This document shows positions 9,060 to 17,204 of a DNA stretch of 64,000 nt, one piece after another. The translations under genes and the position numbers were made by a program. The notes under the pieces are model-generated. The model had not been told where the DNA came from, searched no databases, and saw only the letters and a list, made by a program, of their open reading frames with translations. Each line of letters begins with the position of its first letter. Position 1 is the first letter of the stretch. The DNA comes from CBDCZY01 sp965224745 (GTDB lineage Bacteria; Pseudomonadota; Gammaproteobacteria; Methylococcales; Methylomonadaceae). The DNA lies in NCBI GenBank assembly GCA_965224745.1, contig CBDCZY010000002.1, positions 1,240,001-1,304,000 on the forward strand, written 5' to 3'.

Positions 9060-9899
9060 ATGTCCAATCAAGATGTAAAAACCCACGCCATTAATACGGG
9101 CGTTTTATCCGATTCTGCCTTGAATCCTGCACAAGTATCGGATGAAAATGTCAGTATTTCCATTGAAAGCCTTAATTTGTTTTATGGCGAAAAACAGGCG
9201 TTATTCAACATTAATTTAAAAATACCTCAAAAGAAAGTAACCGCATTTATTGGCCCCAGCGGTTGTGGAAAATCGACATTACTGCGATGTATTAATCGAA
9301 TGAACGACTTAATCAGCAATGTAACGATAACCGGGCAAATAAAAATTGATGGCGACAATATTATTGGCTCCTCGATTGATGTTGCCAACCTGCGCCGAAG
9401 GGTTGGAATGGTCTTTCAAAAGCCGAATCCTTTTCCCAAATCGATCTATGAAAACGTTGCTTATGGATTGAGAATTCAAGGCGTCAATGACCGTAGAACA
9501 CTGGATGAAACCGTTGAAAAAGCTCTTCAGGGAGCGGCACTATGGGACGAAGTCAAAGACCGCCTTGATGATAACGCACTGGGCATTTCTGGCGGCCAGC
9601 AACAACGCTTAGTGATCGCTCGGGCTATTGCTATTGAGCCTGAAATTCTTTTACTGGATGAACCGGCGTCTGCGTTAGATCCAATTTCGACGCTTAAAAT
9701 CGAAGAATTGATCAATGAACTCAAGGAACACTATACTATTGTCATTGTCACTCATAATATGCAGCAAGCGGCCAGAGTCTCTGACTACACTGCGTTTATG
9801 TACATGGGCGATATGGTTGAATTCAGTAATACTCGCACCCTATTCACCAATCCTGCTAAAAAGCAAACGGAAGACTATATCACCGGACGTTATGGTTAA
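9060..9899 (+). CDS. pstB: Phosphate ABC transporter ATPase PstB
   Basis: 279-residue ABC ATPase that powers phosphate import through PstCA. Walker A is GPSGCGKST, the Q-loop VFQKPNPFPKSIYENV is characteristic of PstB, the signature is SGGQQQRLVIARAIA, Walker B is LLLDEPASALD, and the switch histidine is in VIVTHNMQQA. The C-terminus MVEFSNTRTLFTNPAKKQTEDYITGRYG is the typical PstB ending. An N-terminal extension of about 30 residues precedes the domain. It lies 37 bp after pstA and 32 bp before phoU. Confidence 0.96.
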   Translation: MSNQDVKTHAINTGVLSDSALNPAQVSDENVSISIESLNLFYGEKQALFNINLKIPQKKVTAFIGPSGCGKSTLLRCINRMNDLISNVTITGQIKIDGDNIIGSSIDVANLRRRVGMVFQKPNPFPKSIYENVAYGLRIQGVNDRRTLDETVEKALQGAALWDEVKDRLDDNALGISGGQQQRLVIARAIAIEPEILLLDEPASALDPISTLKIEELINELKEHYTIVIVTHNMQQAARVSDYTAFMYMGDMVEFSNTRTLFTNPAKKQTEDYITGRYG

Positions 9900-9931
9900 A
9901 TCCTCTTGTAGTCATTCAAGGAGCGCTATAA

Positions 9932-10642
9932 ATGGAAAAAAATAATATTCGTCACCACATATCCCGCCAATTCAATGACGAATTGGAAGGTATTCGTAAC
10001 AAGGTATTAGCCATGGGCGGCTATGTCGAGCAGCAAATGGAACATGCCGTTGATGCTCTAATCAAGGGTGATGTTGAATTGGCTGAAAAAGTCATAAAAC
10101 AAGATCATAAAGCCAACATGATGGAAAAAGAGTTGGACGAAGAATGCACTCTAATCATCGCCAGAAGACAACCTACCGCATTCGATTTACGCCTATTGAT
10201 TTCGGTTCTGAAGGTCATCACTGACTTAGAGCGAATTGGCGACCAGGCCGAGCGGATCGCTCGCATGGCAGTACAAATCCATACTAACGCTTCAGATGCC
10301 CCCAAGTTTTACGAAATTCAACATCTGGCTGATAAAACCAAACTCGTACTGCACGGCGCGCTCGATGCTTTTGCTCGAATGGATACGGATGCTGTCGCCT
10401 CCTTGACTGAACACGAGAGTGAATTGGATCGTGAAAATCGAAATATTATTCGCTTACTAGTAACCCATATGATGGAAGACCCTCGCTATATCAAACGAAC
10501 TCTCAACGTGTTGTGGGCTACTCGTGCCTTAGAACGAATAGGCGATCATGCGTATAACATTTGTGAATATGTGGTGTTTATGGTTAAAGGGGAAGATGTG
10601 AGACATATCCCCAAAGAAGAATTGGATAAAAAGATCACATAA
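9932..10642 (+). CDS. phoU: Phosphate signalling regulator PhoU
   Basis: 236-residue cytoplasmic all-helical protein made of two related three-helix bundles, each with the PhoU metal-binding fingerprint: ERIGDQAERIARMA near residue 93 and ERIGDHAYNICEYVVFM near residue 200. PhoU links the Pst transporter to the PhoR kinase and represses the Pho regulon when phosphate is plentiful. The ribosome site AAGGAG lies 8 bases before ATG. It ends the pst operon, convergent with bamD across 27 bp. Confidence 0.96.
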   Translation: MEKNNIRHHISRQFNDELEGIRNKVLAMGGYVEQQMEHAVDALIKGDVELAEKVIKQDHKANMMEKELDEECTLIIARRQPTAFDLRLLISVLKVITDLERIGDQAERIARMAVQIHTNASDAPKFYEIQHLADKTKLVLHGALDAFARMDTDAVASLTEHESELDRENRNIIRLLVTHMMEDPRYIKRTLNVLWATRALERIGDHAYNICEYVVFMVKGEDVRHIPKEELDKKIT

Positions 10643-10669
10643 TAGACAATGATTGCAGGACTTTCTACA

Positions 10670-11512
10670 TTATTTATCAAGACCAATGAAGTCCCAAACA
10701 CGATGCGCCACAGTCGATTTTTGATACTCTTTTACCGGCGGGCCATCAGGATAATTATGCTCATACACTTTGGCTGAGTCACTAGCCAAAAGAGGCAAAC
10801 CTAGCTTTTTATAGGCCTGCTGCATAATTTGTAATGCAAATGGTACGGCGGGTGTTCTTTGATATTCTTTAATAATTTTACTGGCTCGGTTGGCGGCTGC
10901 AATATAGGCATCGCGCTTCATGTAGAAACGCGCAATATGGATCTCGTACATCGCCAAATTATTTCTCAACGAGGTCATTCTTTTCTTGGCATCTTTAGCA
11001 TATTTGGTATCAGGGAAACGCTCTAAAAGATCCTCAAAATTCCGATAGGCATCTCGGGCAGGCGCAGGATCGCGTTGCGAAGAATCGATTGGCAGAAAGC
11101 GTTCTACAAAGCCGATTTGTCGATTATAGTTAACCAATCCTTTTAAGTAATAGGCATAATCAACGCTTGGGTTACGTGGATGAATTTTGATAAACCGATC
11201 TGTCGCAGCAATGCTAGCCTCATGATCGCCGTTTTTATAGTAAGCATAGGCAACATCAATTTGGGCTTGAGCCGCTTCCGGTCCAAAAGGATACCTGGCC
11301 TCTAACTTTTCAAGCAGCTCGATTGCTTTCGCATAATTTTCCGATTCCATAGCGTCTTTGGCCTCGGTTTGGAATTTTTTTACATCCCAATCCGCATACT
11401 CTGCTGCTTCCGCAGCTATATCGTCCTTTTTGGTAAATTCGTCGCACGCAGACAATCCAAACATGAAAACAAATAAGCACGTTAATTTAAAGCCTAATAA
11501 GATTAGTCGCAT
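10670..11512 (-). CDS. bamD: Outer-membrane assembly lipoprotein BamD
   Basis: 280 residues. The signal peptide ends in a lipobox (FGLSAC, lipidated Cys 23), placing it on the inner face of the outer membrane. Tetratricopeptide-like helices follow (NYAKAIELLEKLEARYPFGP, AQIDVAYAYYKNGDHEASIA, PSVDYAYYLKGLVNY), matching BamD/YfiO/ComL. With BamA it forms the essential core of the machinery that inserts beta-barrel proteins. The adjacent rluD is divergent, as in many gammaproteobacteria. Downstream it converges on phoU. Confidence 0.95.
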   Translation of the reverse strand: MRLILLGFKLTCLFVFMFGLSACDEFTKKDDIAAEAAEYADWDVKKFQTEAKDAMESENYAKAIELLEKLEARYPFGPEAAQAQIDVAYAYYKNGDHEASIAATDRFIKIHPRNPSVDYAYYLKGLVNYNRQIGFVERFLPIDSSQRDPAPARDAYRNFEDLLERFPDTKYAKDAKKRMTSLRNNLAMYEIHIARFYMKRDAYIAAANRASKIIKEYQRTPAVPFALQIMQQAYKKLGLPLLASDSAKVYEHNYPDGPPVKEYQKSTVAHRVWDFIGLDK

Positions 11513-11700
11513 TGTCGATCCAGATAAAAATTTTGTGAGGCTGCTTCAGTAAGCGCTTATAATGAGCAGACTATTAAAATCGACTGTTTTGTCGAAGATT
11601 GCAATAAACCAGGCTTCTTCATATAAATCCCTGTAGACTTTTAACCGATCGTTGCAAACACGAGTATAACGAAATCAGTTCTGCAGGTCATCTCCATTAC

Positions 11701-12654
11701 ATGAAAAAAATTACCGCCACTGTTGCTGATGATTTAGGCGGCAAACGATTGGATCAGGTTCTCTCTGAAATATTCCCAGATTATTCACGGAATAAGTTAC
11801 AGATATGGATAAAAGCCGGCCGGGTGTTGGTCGATGGCAAACACCTTAAACCCAAAGAGAGACTTGATGGCGGCGAGTTCATTGAATTGGATGCTGAACC
11901 CGAAACGGTTATTCAGTGCACTGCTGAACCGATACCCCTCAATATCGTGTTTGAAGATGAAACGTTGTTGATCGTCAACAAACCGGCTGGAATGGTAGTA
12001 CATCCTGCGGCAGGAAACTGGCAAGGCACCCTACAAAATGCTTTATTGTATTATCATCCTCCCTTAGCAACCTTGCCTCGTGCTGGGATCGTCCATAGAA
12101 TCGATAAAGACACCAGCGGTCTGTTGATGATCGCAAAAACCTTGCAAGCGCATCACTCTTTGGTCGAACAACTGCAAGCCAGAACGATAGATCGAGAATA
12201 TTTGGCCGTGACCCAAAAACGTATGACAGCGGGTGGCACAATAGACGAACCGATTGGGCGCCACCCTGTTGATCGAAAACGTTATGCCGTCACCACTCAT
12301 GGCAAGACCGCTGTCACCCACTATCGCGTAGTAGAACGATATAACCAATTTACGATGATTCGAGTAAAACTTGAAACCGGCAGAACTCATCAAATAAGGG
12401 TTCATATGGCTCATGTTCGATATCCCTTACTTGGAGACCCGGTATACGGAGGTCGATTTAAACTACCAAGTAATTGCCCACAGCAGCTTGAGGTTATTCT
12501 TCGGCAGTTTAAACGACAAGCTCTTCATGCTGGCAAACTAGGCATAATTCATCCCACAACAGGCGAATACTGTCCTTGGGAAGCTCCATTACCAGAGGAC
12601 ATGCAACAGCTGGTCGATGCATTAAAAATCATGAATGCAGATCATACCAATTAA
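11701..12654 (+). CDS. rluD: 23S rRNA pseudouridine(1911/1915/1917) synthase
   Basis: 317 residues. An N-terminal S4 RNA-binding domain (GKRLDQVLSEIFPDYSRNKL) precedes the RluA-family catalytic domain with the active-site segment GIVHRIDKDTSGLLMIAKT (the aspartate in HRIDKDTSG is catalytic) and ETGRTHQIRVHMAHVRYPLLGDPVYGG. It modifies uridines in helix 69 of 23S rRNA. Its position, divergent from bamD and followed by pgeF, identifies it as RluD and not RluC or RluA. The ribosome site is weak. Confidence 0.95.
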   Translation: MKKITATVADDLGGKRLDQVLSEIFPDYSRNKLQIWIKAGRVLVDGKHLKPKERLDGGEFIELDAEPETVIQCTAEPIPLNIVFEDETLLIVNKPAGMVVHPAAGNWQGTLQNALLYYHPPLATLPRAGIVHRIDKDTSGLLMIAKTLQAHHSLVEQLQARTIDREYLAVTQKRMTAGGTIDEPIGRHPVDRKRYAVTTHGKTAVTHYRVVERYNQFTMIRVKLETGRTHQIRVHMAHVRYPLLGDPVYGGRFKLPSNCPQQLEVILRQFKRQALHAGKLGIIHPTTGEYCPWEAPLPEDMQQLVDALKIMNADHTN

Positions 12655-12691
12655 TATTTTATATATACCTTAGTTTTATGTATCCACCATT

Positions 12692-13453
12692 ATGGCTAGT
12701 CAGATGATCTCAAATAACCAACCAACCTGCGATTGGATTACACCTGATTGGCCCGCACCTGAAAATATTCATGCCTGCTCCACCACAAGATCAGGCGGTG
12801 TCAGCAAAAATCAATATGCTACGCTGAATTTAGCCAATCATGTTGGTGACCATTCTGAAGATGTGCTTGAAAATAGAAAACGTTTACGAGAACAACTAAG
12901 ACTGCCAGTTGATCCGACATGGATAGAACAGGTTCACGGATGCCATATCGTTCAAGTAGATCAAGTAGACTCTCTGGTAAAGGCCGATGCTAGTTTTACC
13001 CGAACCTCTCAATCAATATGCGCTGTCATGACAGCGGATTGTTTACCTATTTTATTATGCGATAAAAAAGGGCAATTTATCGCAGCCATTCATGCAGGAT
13101 GGCGAGGTCTCGCTCAAGGTATCATTGAAAAAACGGTCAATTTAGCCAACGCAAATAATCTGTTGGCGTGGCTAGGCCCAGCGATCGGCCCAACTTGCTT
13201 TGAAGTAGGAATCGATGTTTATAATCAATTTGTCCTGCACTCACCGGCATTGAACCAGGTTTTCAGACCTCATCAAAATAAGAAATGGCTCGCCGACCTT
13301 TATCTTTTGGCAAAAATGAAACTTTCTGCAGTTGGGGTTAAACAAATTTATGGCGGACAATTTTGCACGTATTCTGATCCGCAACGTTTCTTTTCTTATC
13401 GAAGAGACGGCGAAACGGGCCGCATGGCAACTTTGATCTGGAGAAGTTATTGA
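12692..13453 (+). CDS. pgeF: Peptidoglycan editing factor PgeF (YfiH, laccase domain)
   Basis: 253 residues of the YfiH/CNF1 family, known as a purine-nucleoside/polyphenol-active enzyme and as a factor that removes mis-incorporated L-Ser from cell-wall precursors. Family signatures are present: CSTTRSGGVS near the N-terminus, ADCLPILL with the conserved Cys, HAGWRGLAQGII with the metal-binding His, LGPAIGPTCFEVG, and DPQRFFSYRRDGETGRMATLIW at the C-terminus. It follows rluD by 37 bp in the same direction. No strong ribosome site precedes ATG 12692. Confidence 0.9.
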   Translation: MASQMISNNQPTCDWITPDWPAPENIHACSTTRSGGVSKNQYATLNLANHVGDHSEDVLENRKRLREQLRLPVDPTWIEQVHGCHIVQVDQVDSLVKADASFTRTSQSICAVMTADCLPILLCDKKGQFIAAIHAGWRGLAQGIIEKTVNLANANNLLAWLGPAIGPTCFEVGIDVYNQFVLHSPALNQVFRPHQNKKWLADLYLLAKMKLSAVGVKQIYGGQFCTYSDPQRFFSYRRDGETGRMATLIWRSY

Positions 13454-13475
13454 ATAAGGCATCCGATATAAAACC

Positions 13476-14291
13476 ATGACATTACTCTACATCATTGCTT
13501 TTACAGCGTTTGGCGGAATACTGAGTATTCTGGCGGCGTCAGTTTTTTTGTTTTTGCCTGAGCCTACCCGGTCGAAATTGTTACCTCACTGCGTCAGCTT
13601 TGCCATTGGTGCGCTGCTTGCTGTCGCCTTTTGGGGTCTTATCCCACATGCTTTAGAGGCAGTTTCGAGCGATCAAATCCAAACTATTTCCGGCACCCTT
13701 CTAGGGGGGATATTACTTTTTTTCTTACTCGAAAAATTATTGATCTGGCGTCATTGTCATTCGAGTCATTGCGAAGCGCACATTCACGAAGATATACACG
13801 GCCACGAAGCATCCGGCACGCTGATTATCTTGGGTGACAGCATTCATAATTTTGTTGATGGCATATTAATCGGAGCTGCCTTTTTGACCAATACGAATCT
13901 AGGTATCGTCACCAGCCTGGCGGTTGCTGCACACGAAATACCTCAAGAAGTGGGTGATTTTGCCATCATGCTACACAGTGGGTATTCGCGAAATAAAGCA
14001 CTTATTTTTAATATTTTAGCGAGTTTGACGACGGTTCTTGGGGGCATTCTGGCTTATTTCTGGCTAGGGGATATGCAACAGAGTTTGCCCTATATTTTAG
14101 CGTTAGCAGCCTCAAGTTTCATCTATGTAGCAGTCGCTGATCTGATTCCTACATTACACAAACGTACCGATATCCAATCTACTGTTAAACAAATTATTTT
14201 GATTGGTTTAGGGGTTTTACTCATCTGTTCCCTGGATAGCTTGATCCATGAGGAAGAACCTCATTTGTCACAAATTAACAAGATGAATTGA
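13476..14291 (+). CDS. ZIP-family metal transporter
   Basis: 271-residue integral membrane protein with eight predicted helices, expected to import Zn2+ or another divalent metal. The metal-binding helices are clear: ILGDSIHNFVDGILIGAAF (helix IV type) and VAAHEIPQEVGDFAIMLHSGYS (helix V type, HEIPQExGD). A His-rich cytoplasmic loop (HCHSSHCEAHIHEDIHGHE, about residues 92-112) is typical of ZIPs. It follows pgeF by 22 bp and ends four bases from the convergent rhomboid gene. Confidence 0.9.
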   Translation: MTLLYIIAFTAFGGILSILAASVFLFLPEPTRSKLLPHCVSFAIGALLAVAFWGLIPHALEAVSSDQIQTISGTLLGGILLFFLLEKLLIWRHCHSSHCEAHIHEDIHGHEASGTLIILGDSIHNFVDGILIGAAFLTNTNLGIVTSLAVAAHEIPQEVGDFAIMLHSGYSRNKALIFNILASLTTVLGGILAYFWLGDMQQSLPYILALAASSFIYVAVADLIPTLHKRTDIQSTVKQIILIGLGVLLICSLDSLIHEEEPHLSQINKMN

Positions 14292-14295
14292 TGGC

Positions 14296-14991
14296 TTATA
14301 TTCTTTTGCCAGGAAGATGTAATGGAAATGATTTATCACGAAAAAAAGGAATCAACGCCATACCAGCAAGGAAACCACCGATATGAGCTCCAAAAGCGAC
14401 ACCGCCACCCTGCTGCCCACTGCTCCAAGAACTAAACAACTGTAAACCGAACCAAAAAATTAAGACGTAAAGTGCTGGAATCCGAAATGTCTGAAGAAAA
14501 ATACCAAGTGGTATGACTACCAATACTTTAGCTTGCGGGTATAGTAACAAATATGCGCCTAAAACGCCTGATATGGCACCGCTCGCACCAATCATTGGAA
14601 TCATGGATTGTGCATCAGGCATTGCTTGGGCAAATACAGCAGCTAATCCGCATAGTAAATAAAACACCAAAAAACGCTTATGCCCCATCGCATCTTCAAC
14701 ATTATTGCCAAAAATCCACAAATAAAGCATATTACTAATTAGATGCATCCAGCTCCCATGCATAAACATGGAAGTAAACATCGATGTCCAAGCTGGAATA
14801 ATATCTAATTCTGGCGGTAAATCATAACCCCCGATCAACACCGCAGGTATTGCACCTAAACTATAGAAGACCTTTTCAAGATCCGCACCCAACGATAACT
14901 GCCATAAAAAGACTAATATACATACACCGACAAAGGTATACGTTAAATAGGGTACTATCGATGTTGGATTATCATCATGTAACGGAATCAT
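14296..14991 (-). CDS. Rhomboid-family intramembrane serine protease
   Basis: 231-residue membrane protein with six to seven predicted helices. The catalytic serine sits in the canonical GASGAISGVLGAY motif and the catalytic histidine in FGAHIGGFLAGM. The L1-loop type sequence GSWMHLISNMLYLWIFGNNVED is also present. Rhomboids cleave transmembrane helices within the bilayer; the substrate is unknown. The short N-terminus (MIPLHDDNPTSIVPYLTY) is typical of the compact bacterial/GlpG-like form with no extra domain. It is monocistronic and convergent with the ZIP gene. Confidence 0.92.
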   Translation of the reverse strand: MIPLHDDNPTSIVPYLTYTFVGVCILVFLWQLSLGADLEKVFYSLGAIPAVLIGGYDLPPELDIIPAWTSMFTSMFMHGSWMHLISNMLYLWIFGNNVEDAMGHKRFLVFYLLCGLAAVFAQAMPDAQSMIPMIGASGAISGVLGAYLLLYPQAKVLVVIPLGIFLQTFRIPALYVLIFWFGLQLFSSWSSGQQGGGVAFGAHIGGFLAGMALIPFFRDKSFPLHLPGKRI

Positions 14992-15196
14992 AAAGTTCTC
15001 ACTTCAAATAAAAAATTCAATACCACTTATACTTCACGCTACTTTTATCTATTGTCTTTTGCAGAGTCATATCTCTTGCAAAAACATTTATTTATTGAAG
15101 ACTGGTGTCAGACGGAATTTACACTGAATAATAGCCATGAAGGCTTAATATAACAAAGGCTCTCTAACAACTAACCCGATATAAAGTACTGGCTAA

Positions 15197-16792
15197 TTAT
15201 GGAATAATCCTTAACGTATCGTCTACACCTTCACCAAGCGCTGAATTCGACCCAAACAAAACGAATTGATATTGATCCGATTGGTTAAATAATTTCTTGT
15301 CGATCGCAAACTCCGCAAAATCTTCTTTAACATTACTTTCAACTTCAGTAACAACTTCCCACTGCCAATTTTTTTCTGAGGATCCGGTATATTTAAACAA
15401 CTTATTGCCTTCTAAAATAAAGTCAGCTCCGATACCCTCATAATTATATCCTGTGGCTATTTGACGATCGCTATCAATATAAGCATGCCAAGCCCACCAC
15501 TGATTAGTATCTATCTTTGAACGGTTACAATAAGATAAATATATTTTGTCGCTATCTTGAAAAAACCGGGCGGAAAGAAAATCAACCGGCGCTGTTTCCA
15601 CTTTTTGCGTGTCTTCAAAAACTTTACTATTACTCCACACCCCGTCGTTAACAGATCCTTCAAGACTCTCCTTGTTGGTAGAATCGATTGCTACCAAGAG
15701 AGTATCGTTGGTCATACCTTCAGCCCCGGCGTTAGATCCATAGAACAGCAACTTAACCTCTTTTGATGGTTTAATGACAGAACGACTAATTGCAAATTCA
15801 GCAACATGTCCACTCAAAGCAGCCTCAATTTCACCCACCTTTTGCCACTGCCACTCCTTTCCAGTTCCAGAATAGCGAAACAAGGTTTTACCTTCCAATA
15901 AAAAATCTGCCCCTAGCTTCCTGGATTGAAACCCAGTAGAAGACTGGGCATCTTTGTCTATAAATATGTGCCAAGCCCATAATTGATTAGGATTAATTGG
16001 AATACGGTTGCGATAGGCTAAATATATCTTGTCATTATCGCTATGAAACCAAGCCTTGGTAAAATCAACAGGAGACTTGGCAACCTTTTCAGTATCTTGA
16101 TAGCCGCTGTCTAAAGGCCAATCACTACTGCTGCCATCAACCACCCGGCTATGCTTTGTTAAATTGATTGATACCGGTAATGTATCATTAACATTACCAC
16201 TGACACCCACATTGGCCCCATAAAATAGCAGCTTAAATTGCTTGGACTGACTAAAACTTAAACGATCAATGGCAAATTCAGCAAAATGGCCATCAACAGC
16301 ATTTTCCACTTGACCTACTCTTTTCCATTGCCAGAGATCTTCACCGCCTGTGTGTTTGAATAAAGTAGTGCCCTCCAATAAAAAATCTGCTCCCAAATTA
16401 TTGATACGATAGCCAGTGGTCACATCGACATCGCTGTCGATGTACACATACCAAGCCTCAAACTTCTTTTCATCAATCGGTATACGATTTCTAAAAGCAA
16501 AATAAATACGCTCACTATCCTGCTGAAACCAAACAGTTTGATAATCTACAGGAAATACTTTTTCTTCTGCTGCATCAGTGTATGCATGGTTACTCTGCCA
16601 GTCCTTATCGTCACCATCAATCGTTTTCTTAACAGCAGAACTGTTATCGTTTTTTTCCCATTGCTTGCTATTGGGCATTTTTTCGGCAACTTTCTCTGCA
16701 TGACAAACTGTTGCGACTGGAAAAGCCAATGGGGATTTAAAAGCTAACACCAAGAGGAGGGTAAATAGAAATACAATACGTTTATTTTTCAT
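15197..16792 (-). CDS. Secreted protein with three tandem CBM9-like repeats
   Basis: 531 residues from ATG 16792. A signal peptide (MKNKRIVFLFTLLLVLAF...) should be cleaved near CHA-EKV. The rest is three tandem copies of a domain of about 155 residues. Each contains a D-x-DW-like start, PVD(Y/F)..(V/A)WF..D, IY(F/L)(A/S)Y.NR..I, W..YID.D....TGY/F, a GADF(L/I)LEG strand, L(F)K(Y/H)TG...WQW, FAEFAI and LFYG(A/S)N...NDTL. This architecture resembles the DOMON/CBM9-like carbohydrate-binding fold of extracellular polysaccharide-associated proteins. No catalytic domain is visible. It lies downstream of the beta-helix polysaccharide-lyase-like gene with the same orientation, suggesting shared polysaccharide binding; that is inference. 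Confidence 0.7.
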   Translation of the reverse strand: MKNKRIVFLFTLLLVLAFKSPLAFPVATVCHAEKVAEKMPNSKQWEKNDNSSAVKKTIDGDDKDWQSNHAYTDAAEEKVFPVDYQTVWFQQDSERIYFAFRNRIPIDEKKFEAWYVYIDSDVDVTTGYRINNLGADFLLEGTTLFKHTGGEDLWQWKRVGQVENAVDGHFAEFAIDRLSFSQSKQFKLLFYGANVGVSGNVNDTLPVSINLTKHSRVVDGSSSDWPLDSGYQDTEKVAKSPVDFTKAWFHSDNDKIYLAYRNRIPINPNQLWAWHIFIDKDAQSSTGFQSRKLGADFLLEGKTLFRYSGTGKEWQWQKVGEIEAALSGHVAEFAISRSVIKPSKEVKLLFYGSNAGAEGMTNDTLLVAIDSTNKESLEGSVNDGVWSNSKVFEDTQKVETAPVDFLSARFFQDSDKIYLSYCNRSKIDTNQWWAWHAYIDSDRQIATGYNYEGIGADFILEGNKLFKYTGSSEKNWQWEVVTEVESNVKEDFAEFAIDKKLFNQSDQYQFVLFGSNSALGEGVDDTLRIIP

Positions 16793-17204
16793 GAACGGTA
16801 ACTCAAGTTTATTAATCAGCAAAATCGAAAATCGATTTTTTAGCCACTTTATTATTTTATAAGCCAATAACTGGTTATTATTTAATACCTAATCAGGTCT
16901 CGTCCATTGAAAAAATTCATTAAAGAGAGGCTTACTGTTTTCGTGTCAACTTACTCAACGGTTTTGACAATATACCAGAAGAAAGCTGTCGCTTTGGAAA
17001 TCAATGACTCCTAACAGTTTTATAGGATCATTGCAATCCTTTACAAAGCCATTAAGCAACTATCGATAAGATCAAGTTGCCGTTTATTATTCGTCTATTT
17101 ATTAATCATCAGCGTTGCCTAAGTGCCTATAACCGGGTTTTTAAATAATTCTCACAAACAATACTCTTGTGACGAACTCACGTCCGTCACAAGAAAATCA
17201 TTAT
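16793..17204. other. Intergenic region between the repeat protein and the beta-helix protein
   Basis: About 410 bp with no credible gene. It holds the putative promoter region of the repeat-protein gene and, at its right edge, a hairpin that may terminate the beta-helix gene (separate entry). Confidence 0.5.
17165..17194 (-). terminator. Hairpin 3' of the beta-helix gene, possible terminator
   Basis: Perfect 10-bp arms TCTTGTGACG (17165-17174) and CGTCACAAGA (17185-17194) with a 10-base loop lie 10 bp past the stop codon of the minus-strand gene. The T-tract after the stem on the minus strand is poor (AGTATTGTTTG), so termination is plausible but unproven. Confidence 0.45.
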